Assembly: GCA_946902985.2 (NCBI GenBank)
Contig: OX336388.2
Location: 227,190,467 to 227,254,466 of the forward strand
DNA from: Meconema thalassinum
Taxonomy: Eukaryota; Arthropoda; Insecta; Orthoptera; Tettigoniidae
Length of the DNA: 64,000 bases
Direction of reading: 5' to 3'
Shown here: in pieces, positions 10,001-18,613 of the stretch
Position numbering within the stretch: position 1 is the first letter of the stretch
Layout: every line of letters begins with the position of its first letter
The notes under the pieces: model-generated
What the model saw: the letters and a program-made list of their open reading frames with translations, nothing else
The model's database searches: none
What the model was told of the DNA's origin: nothing
Position numbers and translations under genes: made by a program

Positions 10001-10625
10001 ATCCCTCTCAATGAATTTCAAACTCAGACACTACAGTACTGTAGTGAGACCATCAGTACTATATGCCTCAGAATGCCTAAATATGGTCAGAAAAGGACAA
10101 CTCCGGAAATTGGAGCTGAAGGACCGGAAGATTCTACGAAAAATCATGGGCCCTATTAAAGAGGAAGGCAAGTATAGAATCAGGCACAACAATGAACTCT
10201 ATGAACAAGTGGAGAGCATTACAACAGCTATGAGGAAGAGGAGGCTGATCTTCTATGGTCATATTGTGAGAATGGATAATCAGAGGCTCACCTCCAGAAT
10301 TTTCAACACTGTCTCTAGAGGGAAAGCAACTAACGCCAAGTGGTCGAAACTAGTCAGAAAAGACCTTGAACAATTGGATATTGACCCCAGTAACATCTAT
10401 GACAGGAATAAATACAGGACTTTAGTCAGAACATCAGACTCTCTCCAGTCACTAACAGCAAAAGCAGTGCGTCCAGGAGTAGGTGTGAAATGGACTCAGG
10501 AGCGGAAGGACATTCACAGTGCCAGAATGAAGGAATACTGGGCTAGGAGGAAAGCTGCCAGAGATAAGAACCACGTGGTCCACAGCCGGCCCAAACGGAA
10601 CTAAAAATAATGGCATCAGAAACAC
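7062..10625 (+). mobile_element. Near-complete non-LTR retrotransposon, subfamily A
   Basis: Leader of about 370 bp, one uninterrupted polyprotein frame and a very short 3' tail containing CACGTGGTCC and CGGCCCAAACGG. Related 3' ends occur at 22160, 26716, 36480 (minus) and 58095 (minus), which defines subfamily A. Part of the leader (GTGAGCCGATCAGTGCTGGG region, 7330-7350) recurs inverted at 39860-39880. No clear target duplication found. Confidence 0.75.
7434..10604 (+). CDS. LINE polyprotein: endonuclease + reverse transcriptase, intact
   Basis: A 1056-residue protein that nicks target DNA and copies its own RNA into it. The N-terminal 40 residues are low-complexity, with a PGG motif shared by sister copies. 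The APE-like endonuclease spans about 47-295: ININSLL, QETR (80-83), NFHAP (153-157), GDFNAQIG (193-200), LDHVAI (263-268) and SDHYLS (289-294). The reverse transcriptase spans about 510-800: KAAGEDGI, HPLHKKGD, NYRGISL, AGFRKSRSC, FVDFQKAYDSVD, RQGDGLSP and the catalytic FADD (755-758). The tail has RRLIFYGHIVRM, typical of RTE-like LINEs. No RNase H or separate ORF1 is seen. The ATG at 7434 is chosen because sister copies start with a similar M-E/K-K. Clade within the RTE group unresolved. Confidence 0.9.
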   Translation: MKKTNNGKTTPGGTTFRKSTPAVGGASKPSESGELALSCETKKRFKYLATININSLLKTGKLKHTLDVLNDHNILITALQETRFLDDEPIESQGYRIYKGQPGERVMKNVPHLGTGFIVNNKMINSIISFSSPNGRMSTIAFRTLNKAYTIVNFHAPTNDTNRKDIESVENFWRVLEETMDRIPKHHVTILMGDFNAQIGRERKFQAIVGEYPAHKRTNRNGERLIDLCRNYNLVLKSTAFKRLPRKAMTWRCPNPMLGEFQLDHVAISRRNNQEILNVKVLRSANIDSDHYLSLIKTNFIPLKTSRGIHCIKSRIPRFNPSKLRDSDDFTKTLAKNKEKKDWPQLQKALVDAATITIPAVRKNKHPWWTATCDKAIEERKQAWLKWNRNKSVDNHDNFLEIRKTTANIIRTSKRQHNKDIINQAEMDFQRNNNRDFYQAFKSQITPYSAPTLHLRGADGDLKLNNEECTTALAEYFSDLLNSEEPMEKLPFEPKNVAKPHSFPPTKEEIQKVISELKSNKAAGEDGIIAELWKYADEESIQSIHDIISNVWLTEQLPSDWTSAIIHPLHKKGDKSDLNNYRGISLVSVTYKILSKVLLTRVEVQLDSCIGEYQAGFRKSRSCTEQILNLKTILTYKNLSASPYVAIFVDFQKAYDSVDRESLFETLTELGLDKKTLNLVKATLTNTTVKVKFRGELSKSFEVRTGVRQGDGLSPILFNCLLEKVIREWTKTLKDDSGLRIGYKKDKLTVPCLAFADDLALLASSVEEANHQLSSLNYIAAKVGLKIAINKTQFISNIRDAPESIPLGDKVVQRTNSFKYLGEWINPNINEDLAMNDRCIKLERAYHLCKNMYKSKSLSMNFKLRHYSTVVRPSVLYASECLNMVRKGQLRKLELKDRKILRKIMGPIKEEGKYRIRHNNELYEQVESITTAMRKRRLIFYGHIVRMDNQRLTSRIFNTVSRGKATNAKWSKLVRKDLEQLDIDPSNIYDRNKYRTLVRTSDSLQSLTAKAVRPGVGVKWTQERKDIHSARMKEYWARRKAARDKNHVVHSRPKRN

Positions 10626-10727
10626 GAGTTAGTGTCAATACTTGATTATTCAGATGAAAATTTGCCAGATTTTAGTTTTAATGACTCTGAAATGGAAAAT
10701 TCTTCCTAAAATACTAGAAAATAATGT
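10626..10727. other. Unassigned spacer after the LINE
   Basis: Short AT-rich stretch between the LINE end and an older RTE fragment. No feature recognised. Confidence 0.3.
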
Positions 10728-11028
10728 TTGAAAGCCTTTGTCTGGAGCTTAGCGATATATGGAAGCGAATCTTCAACTGTTGGTGCAGCAGAATAAAGGC
10801 AATTGAAATGTGGTGTTACAGGAAAATAGTGAAGATCAGATGGGTAGAGTAACATATGAAGATGAATGGGAGAGGAGTGGTGTACCTGGCGAGTGCTAAT
10901 GAAGAGAAGAGATAGGTTGGTAGGACACTTACTAAGACACTCAGGAATAGCAAACTTAGGCCTAGTTCTGGGAGCAATGGTTGAGTACAACAACTGTAGG
11001 GGTAGACCAAGATTAGAATATACAGATT
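10728..11028 (+). pseudogene. RTE-type LINE C-terminal fragment, left half
   Basis: Decayed frames read KAFVWSLAIYGSES followed by a EMWCYR-like segment, the region after the RT domain in RTE LINEs (normally LYGSETWT...EMWCYRR). Several stops and frameshifts are visible. It continues at 11758 after an inserted SINE-like element whose target duplication splits it. Confidence 0.65.
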
Positions 11029-11757
11029 GATGATGATGATGATAATCGTTGTTTTAAGGGGCCTAACATCTATGTTATCGACCCCTCATGGTTTGGGTGA
11101 TCGCGAAGATGAAAATGAAATGCAAACTTAAAACTAAAACTAACAACTAATCTACAAACTAGAAGAAAAAATGGAAAACTAAAGGAGAACAAGGCAAATA
11201 AAGGACAGGAGGAAAAGAAATGCCCTCAACCCTCGAAGAATGCGGATTGAGGGACTTGGAAGGAAGGAGAGCCATGAAAGGCAGATAGGAAAGTGAAAGA
11301 GGAGAAGGTTCTTCCCCACAGGTAAGGGACAAAAGGGGGAAACCGGACCCAGCTCAGGAATCCCTCAGAGTCGCCAACTCCCGAACTCAGCAGCCTTTGA
11401 GGGTGTAGCAATATCCAGGGTGCACCTGAAGTGGTGGGGCTACATACACCCTGCCTCCTTGAGGGCCTTGAGCACAAGGCAGGAGGTAACATGGAAATAA
11501 AAAGAAGGCTGACCCCTCGCAGAAGGAGGGAATCAGAAAAGATAAGACAAGGGCCAATTAGGCGGGAAATGAAGAGACTCCCTAGCCCTCGGATACCCTA
11601 ATACCGTCGGGGTAGGAAGAGAACAAGAGTTGACCAAGTGAGGTCGAAAGGAAAGAAGACAGAGAGGAGGCCGGCACAAGTAAGTGGAAACAATGCCGGA
11701 CTCAGCTGGGGCCCCGTGGTCGCCAACCCATGTCCCAATAGGTGTGAGCCCCTGGGG
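11029..11757 (-). mobile_element. 729-bp SINE-like retroelement with 13-bp target duplication
   Basis: Flanked by perfect 13-bp direct repeats GAATATACAGATT (11016-11028 and 11758-11770) and inserted in an RTE fragment. In element orientation (minus) it ends with an (ATC)n tail (GAT repeats at 11029-11042), preceded by GTTAGGCCCCTTAAAACAAC. It carries two related modules around GGTTGGCGACCACGGGG and GAGTTGGCGACTCTGAGG, suggesting an internal duplication. No protein frame. A truncated copy lies at 14423-14545 and a head fragment at about 13002-13072. Confidence 0.7.
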
Positions 11758-11862
11758 GAATATACAGATTACCTCGGATGTAAGGTGTGGTAGACATTTT
11801 GAGATGAAACGATTAGCTCAGGACAGGGATACAGTGGAGAGCCGCATCAAACACGTTGGTTG
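11758..11862 (+). pseudogene. RTE-type LINE fragment, right half
   Basis: Continues the fragment interrupted at 11028: ACCTCGGATGTAAGGTGTGG and GATGAAACGATTAGCTCAGG match the RTE 3' ends at 33260-33320 and 2919-3072. Confidence 0.65.
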
Positions 11863-12710
11863 ATTGGTTGGTTCTTCTGTTTAAAGGCTGCGACAACGTG
11901 ATCATGTAGTTCCGTGTACTTTGGGTGCGTGTAGAATCTGTCTGATAACCGGTGTTAATCGTGATGGCTGTATTAGTGTGAGTTATCTGTAATTCAAGTA
12001 AGTACTGCAGACGATCCATTTCAAGTAGTTCCTACTTTTGCTACCAAATGCTACCGTCAACGACACCTAGCTGTAAAATAATAATAATATCGTATGGCCT
12101 CGGCTGCCGAGTGGAAACTTTGTTAATTGACGCCCAGAGGGCAGCTGGCATGTCGAATTTTATCGCTCCTTGGAGCACTATAAAAGCCAAGGAGGTTAGA
12201 TATCTAAGCTCCTTGACACTATAGCGCTTTCTGGTAGAGAATGGAGGAACTTTATGTTGGTAGAAAATCCTGAGATTAATTTTGCCACTATTGACACGGC
12301 CTGGGTTCTTTAACGTGCCAACAACGTTTGACATGCGTATCGTGATTTTTGTCGCCTTTTAAAAATCACTTACCACGGCCAGAAGCGAACCTGCAAGCTT
12401 AGGGTTGGTAGTCCGACACGGAAACCACTAACCCATCATGGCACGCACCTAGATGTGAACTTGGCTACTAGATGCCACCAAACCGGCACTTGGCGATGAA
12501 CGTTGGAACTTAATAGATCGTTAATCAAATCTAACGTGCAAATTTAGCTTCACACAATATTGTAGTTAGTGGAAGGTTCTTTTACATGCCATAAATCTAT
12601 GACATAGGACCACAGACTTTACCTCCCCTCCGAAGGAAGGAATAATGAGGTATTTTTAATGCTCTTAAAAATCTGATGACTTCGGCCGGGTTTGAACTCG
12701 TGATCTTGGG
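11863..12710 (-). mobile_element. Long tRNA-derived SINE (family F), interrupted
   Basis: Shares long stretches with 29762-30270: GGCTGCGACAACG, TCTGTCTGATAACCGGTGTTAA, CATAAATCTATGACAT and CCCCTCCGAAGGAAGG. In minus orientation the right end holds a B-box-like GAGTTCAAACCC segment near 12690, and the left end a TTGGTTGGTT run that would be the tail. A second SINE is inserted at 12071-12445. No coding frame. Confidence 0.55.
12071..12445 (-). mobile_element. tRNA-derived SINE, 375 bp, nested in the family F SINE
   Basis: Flanked by CACCTAG at 12064-12070 and 12446-12452, with further imperfect matching beyond (TGTAAA/TGTGAA). In minus orientation the head reads an A-box-like TGGGTTAGTGGTTTC (12421-12435) and a B box GGTTCGCTTCT (12381-12391). 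The tail is an ATT repeat near 12078-12090, preceded by GCCATACGAT. An unfilled family F copy at 29950-30010 shows this stretch uninterrupted. Confidence 0.7.
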
Positions 12711-13186
12711 CATGGGAGCTCGGCTCAAGTGATTGAGTTGCTGTGAAATAGTGCCAAAGCAGGTCTCGAAGAAGGCGTGGGCTTTGAATGGGAGCGCGTG
12801 CCATATGTATCACGTCATGTGCTCTCTAGGACTTGACCTCAAGTTGACAAGTGACCACCACAGAGGTCATGACTTCTCGTCACGCTGATCAGTTGACAGC
12901 CTCGCGCTGCGCTCTATCAAAAGTTAATCCATAAAGAATCTGCATTCCTAGTAACTTTACCGACATCCCTCCACTCCCAAGGAGCACGACCACGCCCTCA
13001 ATGCAATGCCGTGCTCAGTTCGGATCCCGTGGTCACCAACCCACGTCCGACAAGTTGAGACTCCCTGGTAGGCTTTAATTTGTTCCCCACACAATGCTGG
13101 CTGTGACCTGCCTATTCTACGACACCAGGAATCAGGGTGCTGGTGCTGATTTATTTATATATTTATTTAATTATTATTTATTTATT
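12711..13186. other. Spacer with a fragment of the 729-bp SINE family
   Basis: 13002-13072 resembles 11692-11757 (CCCGTGGTCACCAACCCA against CCCGTGGTCGCCAACCCA), so it is probably a minus-strand head fragment of the same family. The rest, including a short TTTA-rich run before 13187, shows nothing I can name. Confidence 0.45.
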
Positions 13187-14422
13187 AGCCTATTTTCATT
13201 TATGAAAAAATAGGCTTATGAGATGACCTTTTGTCCGTGTGTCTGTGTGTGTGTGTGTGTCTCTCTCTCTCTGTGTGTGTGTGATGGTGTGTGTCCACCC
13301 TAATAACGTCTAAACGGCTGGAGCGATTTCAATGAAACTCGTTAAGTTGATAGCACTATACCGGACGACCCCGAATGTGCCCTTCAAATTTTGTTTCGTC
13401 TCATCAATCTAACATGGCGGCTGTGCGAAATATTTCTCCAGCATTCAATATCTCCGAAACTATTACCGATATCACCCTGGAATATTTTACGGTGATAAAG
13501 GAAAGTACTAGAAGTTCACCTATTTGACATTTGAAAAACTGGTAATAACAAAACCAACATGGCGGCCAAGCAAATTTGCGACTTTTAAATAGACTTTTCT
13601 CGCGATTTAATGTTCCAAACGCAATGAAACGTGGTACAGGAAGTGTTTATACATATTGTAATGCACGCCATCTAGCTTCGTTCAATTGTTTACATAACCT
13701 CAAGATGGCGGCTGTTCGAATTTTAAAATTAAGTTTTTATTTCTTCTGTCGTAGTCATGCGATCGAAGTGAAAGTTTGAATAATGAACCTACGCAATAAT
13801 TTTCCTTAATGGTACTTAACTCTATGGCCTATACATATAACAATCCAATATGGCGAGCATCCGAAATATTTAGACGGTTCTCAATATCTAAGAATCTTTT
13901 ACAGCAATTAAACTATAGGGGCTATGAACATAAGTCCACGTATAGGACTTTCAGTAACCTGGTGAGCACAAATCCAACATGGCGGCGACGCGAAGTATAA
14001 ATATTCACATGGACGTATCTCCCAATTTAACCATCCGAGTGCAGTGAAACTTGGTACAGTAAATCCTTATGCGCATGTTAATCCACTGGCATCTAATTTA
14101 TTTCAATTGTTTCCATAACCACATGATGGCAGCTGTGCGAAATTTTAAAATCTCCTTGTTACTTCTTGTTTCCTAATCATGCGATTGAAGTTTGAATACC
14201 ACACGTAGCCTACACAATAATCTTCATGTAACAGTACATAACTCTAGGACCTATATATAAATATCCAACATGGTGACCACCCGCAATATTTAGATGGTTC
14301 TCAATATCTACGAATCTACTACAGCAATCAAACTGAAATTGTGTACGTTGATAGTGGCAGTTAACATAAGTAGGATATATGAAAATAGGCTTTAGTTCTT
14401 CACGGAAATAGGCCTACTTGTT
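13187..14422 (+). mobile_element. Helentron-like element, subfamily A
   Basis: The 5' end is a hairpin AGCCTATTTTCATTTATGAAAAAATAGGCT, then TATGAGATGACC and a GT/CT-rich stretch. Near the 3' end are GAAAATAGGCT, a decayed hairpin and CTACTTGTT. The ATGGCGGC-type motif starts at 13414, 13559, 13705, 13850, 13979, 14126 and 14270: mostly 144-147 bp apart, with one shortened monomer. No coding frame. Left flank is T-rich, consistent with insertion between two Ts. Confidence 0.8.
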
Positions 14423-14545
14423 GTTTTCCATTTCCTTGTCTAGTTAGTCTTAGGTTTAGTTTCATTTCAGTTACATTCTCACCATCACCCAAACCATTAG
14501 GCCCCTTAAAACAACAATTACCATCATCATCATACATTTATTTTC
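14423..14545 (+). mobile_element. Truncated copy of the 729-bp SINE family
   Basis: Matches the 3' end of the element at 11029-11757 in opposite orientation: ACCCAAACCATTAGGCCCCTTAAAACAAC followed by an ATC tail. Confidence 0.65.
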
Positions 14546-14629
14546 ATCTTTTCTGCTGCGCCAACTGTCCAAGTTTCACTTCCATAGAGCACCACGCTCT
14601 ATACAAAGATGTTCTAATGACAATATCTA
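14546..14629 (-). pseudogene. RTE-type LINE fragment, downstream half
   Basis: On the minus strand, frames give a GCTCTATGGAAGTGAAAC segment (LYGSET in RTE LINEs) and TTGGCGCAGCAGAAAAG. Its upstream half lies at 15468-15640 beyond the inserted mariner. Confidence 0.6.
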
Positions 14630-15467
14630 TAAGGTGCGTTCAAAATGTAACGAGTCGGAGTCATAATTACAGAAACCAGTACCTGCATGTTAGAAGTATT
14701 GGCCCTGGCTGTTGAGGCACTTGTCCCACTGTGACACGAGGCGGTGAGTGGCTGTCTCATAAAATTCCCTGGGCTGCGATGTGACGTCGGCGTCCGAGGT
14801 GAATCGTTGGCCCCGCAGAGCCCATTTCAGGGGATAAAACATGGCGTAATCACAGGGAGAGAGGTCTGGACTGTATGGAGAGTGGTCGAGAACCTCCCAT
14901 TTGGTTTCTGCAGGAGTGCCGCGATTGTGTTGGCCGTATGAGGTCGTGCATTGTCGTTGAGCGACCACAGCGGCTATGGTGTTCACTGTCACTCGGCGGT
15001 CCTGGGTAATGAGTGCATCAACCAGCTGGACGTTGTCATCGGTAATGCAGGGGGGTGCCCCAGACCGGGCATCATCGGCTAATGACACCCGTCCTTCCCT
15101 GAAGCGCTTGTGCCACGCCTTGACTCTTGCAAGGACATGCAGTGTTCGCCGTACACTTGTGACATTCGGCGATGAATGTCCGTTTCTTCTACTCCTTCCG
15201 CTGTCTGAAACCGAACAACAACTCTTTGCTCTTCGTTTGACGCCTCCATGTCACTGTTTGCAATGCGACTGGCAGCGTTGGACGATTGATGCATTCTGCT
15301 GCTCGCTTTGTATCGTCACGTGACGTGCACACGTGCCCTCTAACGACGGGCTGTGACCTTCCACGCTCTGGTCGGACCACACCTCGTTACACACGCCACG
15401 ATTAGCCGATCTAGTCACCGGTTTGCGCATTCCAGCCTCCGGCTGGTTACTTTTTGTACGCACCTTA
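14630..15467 (-). mobile_element. Deleted mariner element, 838 bp
   Basis: Ends are inverted repeats starting TAAGGTGCGT-T/A-CAAAA, and TA dinucleotides flank both sides (14628-14629 and 15468-15469), as in all mariner/Tc1 insertions. It lies inside an RTE fragment. Autonomous mariners are about 1.3 kb, so roughly a third of the length is missing, all of it from within the transposase gene. Confidence 0.85.
14690..15249 (-). pseudogene. mariner transposase with central deletion
   Basis: The protein begins MEASNEEQRVVVRF, with the N-terminal helix-turn-helix region (TAEGVEETDIHRRMSQVYGE). A frameshift follows, then SLADDARSG, the linker TDDNVQLVDALI and TQDRRVTVNTIA. It then jumps to the C-terminal end of the catalytic domain: PYSPDLSPCDYAMFYPLK, which contains the last acidic residue of the D,D34D triad, ending NSQGQYF. 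The segment with the first two catalytic aspartates is gone. The protein cannot be active, but the termini could be mobilised in trans. Order and spacing follow the mariner family. Confidence 0.85.
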
Positions 15468-15469
15468 TA

Positions 15470-15640
15470 TATTTGATAATAACAGACTTCATTTCTGTGG
15501 AAAACCTTTCTTTTCCTGCGCCAACCTACTTTTTATATCTTCGTCCAACACTGCTTATTTTGGTTCTCAAGTAACAGCTGTCTACTACTTCCTTTATCCT
15601 TTCATCTGACAATTCTATGACAGTTGGAGGTTCTAATGTC
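15470..15640 (-). pseudogene. RTE-type LINE fragment, upstream half
   Basis: Minus-strand frames read CYLRTKISS, SVGRR and a shifted AGKERFSTEMKS, the post-RT region of RTE LINEs, and would join directly to the half at 14546-14629 if the mariner and one TA are removed. Confidence 0.55.
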
Positions 15641-15819
15641 ATTCGGCTGTATTCTTTTATTTTTGTGTTACATTTAATGATATACACCAAGAATTATTCT
15701 CTCAAGGAGTCCATACCTTTAACAAACAATCATCAGGTCACGGATGTAATTAATTTCACCTTGAACCGTTACCCTAACTTAAAATTACTCTCCTCAGTTC
15801 CTACATTGCTTCTTCACTG

Positions 15820-16400
15820 TATTGATTGAAAAGAATGGGTGTTAGATAACAGACTTGCCTTACATCTCTTTGAAGATGTTGGAAGTATGGATGTTAGATA
15901 TCAGACTTGCCATATACCTTTCTGAAAATGATGAAGCATGAATTTTAGATAACAGCCTTGCCATGCACCTTTCTGTAGATGTTGAAGTATGGATGTCAGA
16001 TTACAGCCTTTCCATGCACCTTTCTGAAGATGTTGAAGTATGGATGTCAAATTACAGCCTTGCCATGCACCTTTCTGAAGATGTTGAAGTATGGATGTTA
16101 GAGTGCAGCCTTGCCTTACAACTTCCTGAAGAGGTTGAAATATGGATGTTAGATTGCAGCCTTGCCTTATAACTTACTTAAGATGTTGAAGTATGGATGT
16201 TAGATTGAAGCCTTGGCTTACAACTTCCTGAAGATGTTGATGTATAGATGTTAGATTGAAGCCTTGCCTTACAACTTCCTGAAGAAGTTGAAATATGGAT
16301 GTTAGAGTGTAGCCTTGCCTGACAACTTCCTGAGCATGTTGAAATATGGATGTTAGAGCGCAGCCTTGACTTACACCTTTCTGAAGATATTGATTTTCCT
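15820..16400. repeat. 51-bp minisatellite, about 11 units
   Basis: The GTTG within the unit falls at 15981, 16032, 16083, 16134, 16185, 16236, 16287 and 16338, exactly 51 bp apart, with decayed units at both ends. Unit core: CTTTCTGAAGATGTTGAAG and TATGGATGTTAGA. Because 51 is a multiple of three, reading frames stay open on both strands and give 17-residue repeats. I regard these as a by-product of period, not as genes, though an exon cannot be excluded. Confidence 0.9.
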
Positions 16401-17330
16401 CTCCAGTTGTATCCACCAAATGTCTCCACCTCCAAGACACAGACATCGAACACGCACTAGTTAAGATGTAAACTTTAAAATACAAATAAATGAAATCAAC
16501 GTCAGGGTAACCAAATGTTTCTCTTCCACATTCTCCTTCACAAGCGGTGATCTCATTCCAGATTCTCCTTTACTGTCGAGCGTTACACAACCGAAAGACT
16601 CCGTATGATTCCGAGGAGCGAAACAACCGATCAGGGGCTAGACGCTTATAGCCTTGAAAAGGAGGTGCCATCATTTTGAAACACCTTCTCCTTGATCAGA
16701 ATTCTAAGATGAGATTCTCTTGGCATAAAATATTACTCTTGGTCTTTGAATCCACTGCTGCAGAAAATTCAATGAACTCCTTTTTTTTTTAATGTATAAC
16801 TTTTATTTCCTTTCTTTGCTGTTGTGTTGTGTAAAATGCAATTAACGCCTTGCAAGATATCTATGAAGGAAGAAGGAACGCCAGCGAGCTGCGAGGTTAC
16901 AAAATAAAGTATAGAGGTTTGAAATTTCCGTCCTATTCCACCCCCTACCATCTCCTATCTCCATCCAATTCTTCTTGAACATCCGTCTTTACTTTTTGTT
17001 CTGTGCTATGGCTGCGCGGCCTTCATTTGCATCTAACCCTTTCTGTATTATTCAAATGCGTGTGCAACTTTATCACCAAATGGCGAACTCGCCTCCCATT
17101 ACAGCAAATGCTGAAAAGGAATATCTTAATGTGGGATAATTCTGTCCGCTGCGAGAAGATGTGCTCAGTCGGGCCTCGTCAAGTCAGTTGCCATGGTTAC
17201 CAGGAGCAATGTGATCTTTGGTGTTAAATGGAATCAATAGTTAGGTTTTGTAAAGCTTACCTTCCATTCGTGTAGTAATCTAAGGAAGACAATCTAGGAT
17301 CATATATATATGATTTGATTCATCGATTTA
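16401..17330. other. Unassigned region
   Basis: About 0.9 kb, less repetitive than its surroundings. No frame above 75 codons, no domain, RNA or repeat recognised. A possible single-copy stretch. Confidence 0.35.
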
Positions 17331-17341
17331 TTGGTGGATTA

Positions 17342-17373
<32 letters not shown>

Positions 17374-17385
17374 CTAATTGATGCG
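17331..17385. repeat. (AAT)n microsatellite
   Basis: Interrupted AAT run directly before the next LINE fragment. Confidence 0.85.
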
Positions 17386-17389
17386 TCGA

Positions 17390-18085
17390 ACAGCTGGTTG
17401 ACTCTTGCGGACCTATTCACTGAGACTGAAGGATTCATGGTTGCAATCCAGGATCAAGTTGCGGCTACCAAAAACTATCTTAAATATATAGTTAAGGCAC
17501 ATATTCAGGATGATAAATGCAGAAGATGCCAACTAGCACCGGAAACAATTCAACATATCACAGGAGGCTGCCAAGCAATCTCCTGTACTGATTACATGAA
17601 AAGGCACAACCAAGTGGCCAAAATAATGCACCTATACCTTGCTCTGAAAATACTTTGCCTTACTATCAGTATGTTCCTGACGCCGTTTTGGAAAATCCTA
17701 GTCACAAGTTGTTATGGGACCAATCAGTTATTACTGATAAAACCATACCAGCAAACTGGCCAGATATCGTTCTTGTGGACAAGGTGCAGAAGAGAACCTT
17801 CCTGATTGATATTGCAGTGCCCAATTCCCATAATCTGCAACAAACCTGCTGTGATAAGATCACCAAATATATGCCCTTGGCTGAGGTAATACGGCAAATG
17901 TGGAGACAGGAAAGTGTTGTGGTTCTGCCCATAGTAATTTCTTCTACCGGCATCATCCCCAAATCATTGGCTCGCAATCTACAAATTTTGGGAATACATC
18001 CTGGTCTACATATCACCATGCAGAAGGCCGTCATCTTGGAGACCTGTTCCATTCTTCGCTCGATTCTCAATGTGCCACCTTAAGA
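17390..18085 (+). pseudogene. C-terminal part of an R2-like LINE with restriction-type endonuclease
   Basis: Two frames join across a frameshift near 17640-17655. The first carries AIQDQVAATKNY and a CCHC zinc motif (CRRCQLAPETIQHITGGC), then YMKRHNQVAK. The second carries PYYQYVP, then PDIVLVDK and FLIDIAVPN, which fit the PD...D-x-x pattern of the PD-(D/E)XK endonuclease found after the RT in R2/R4/Dong-type LINEs, and ends RNLQILGIHPG...ILNVPP. The RT domain is absent (5' truncation). This lineage differs from the APE-type LINEs elsewhere in the window. The exact clade is not resolved. Confidence 0.65.
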
Positions 18086-18164
18086 GAATTAGCCATACCG
18101 TCTTGCAAACAAGCCGACGATATGGTGATATGTCCCACTTATGTGGCGAAATGAATGTGATAAC

Positions 18165-18166
18165 AC

Positions 18167-18202
<36 letters not shown>

Positions 18203-18205
18203 TAA
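18165..18205. repeat. (AAT)n microsatellite
   Basis: AAT run after the R2-like fragment. Confidence 0.9.
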
Positions 18206-18214
18206 TACAATATA

Positions 18215-18551
18215 TGGTCACATTATAATAAGAAAAGCATATCAAGACAGGCCAAAAATAGACACTACAAAACAGCCGTACTACCAGAAGGATTATATGC
18301 GTCAGAAACGACAACAATTGGAGCATCAGGCATCATAGAAACTCAAAAAATAGAACGCAAAGTTCTCATAAAAATATTTAGTGTAATACACAGAGATGGC
18401 ATATGGATGAAGACAAGAACATTGTGGACAGAACAACGGAAACAGGAAAGAGTCAAAGGATGAAGAGGTTTTGGGAAGAGAAGAGGAAGAGGGGAGTGAA
18501 GTGAAAATTGTGTCATGATATATATAAGTTCAAACACTGTGCATAAGGGGA
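18215..18551 (+). pseudogene. LINE subfamily B 3' fragment
   Basis: Frames read KTAVLPEGLYASETTTI, ETQKIERKVLIKIFSV and DGIWMKTR, then jump to the last residues (ERVKG, FGKRRGRG) through an internal deletion. The end AAGTTCAAACACTGTGCATAAGGGGAA matches the 3' ends at 21750 and 28220, defining subfamily B. Confidence 0.7.

Positions 18552-18612
<61 letters not shown>
18552..18612. repeat. (AAT)n LINE tail
   Basis: About 20 AAT units between the 3' end of one LINE copy and the start of the next. Confidence 0.9.

Positions 18613-18613
<1 letters not shown>

Noticed and set aside
13187..14422. Canonical (CTRR-ending) Helitron
   Set aside because: The 3' end is CTTGTT after the hairpin, not CTRR, and the 5' arm recurs inverted near the 3' end; this fits Helentron-like elements better. 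True CTAG-ending Helitrons are at 3119-3650 and 58025.
15820..16400. CRISPR-like regular repeats
   Set aside because: Whole 51-bp units repeat without unique spacers, and the DNA is eukaryotic; it is a minisatellite.
15963..16485. Genes encoding 17-residue repeat proteins on both strands
   Set aside because: Both frames are explained by a period divisible by three; no start context, splice pattern or domain supports either.
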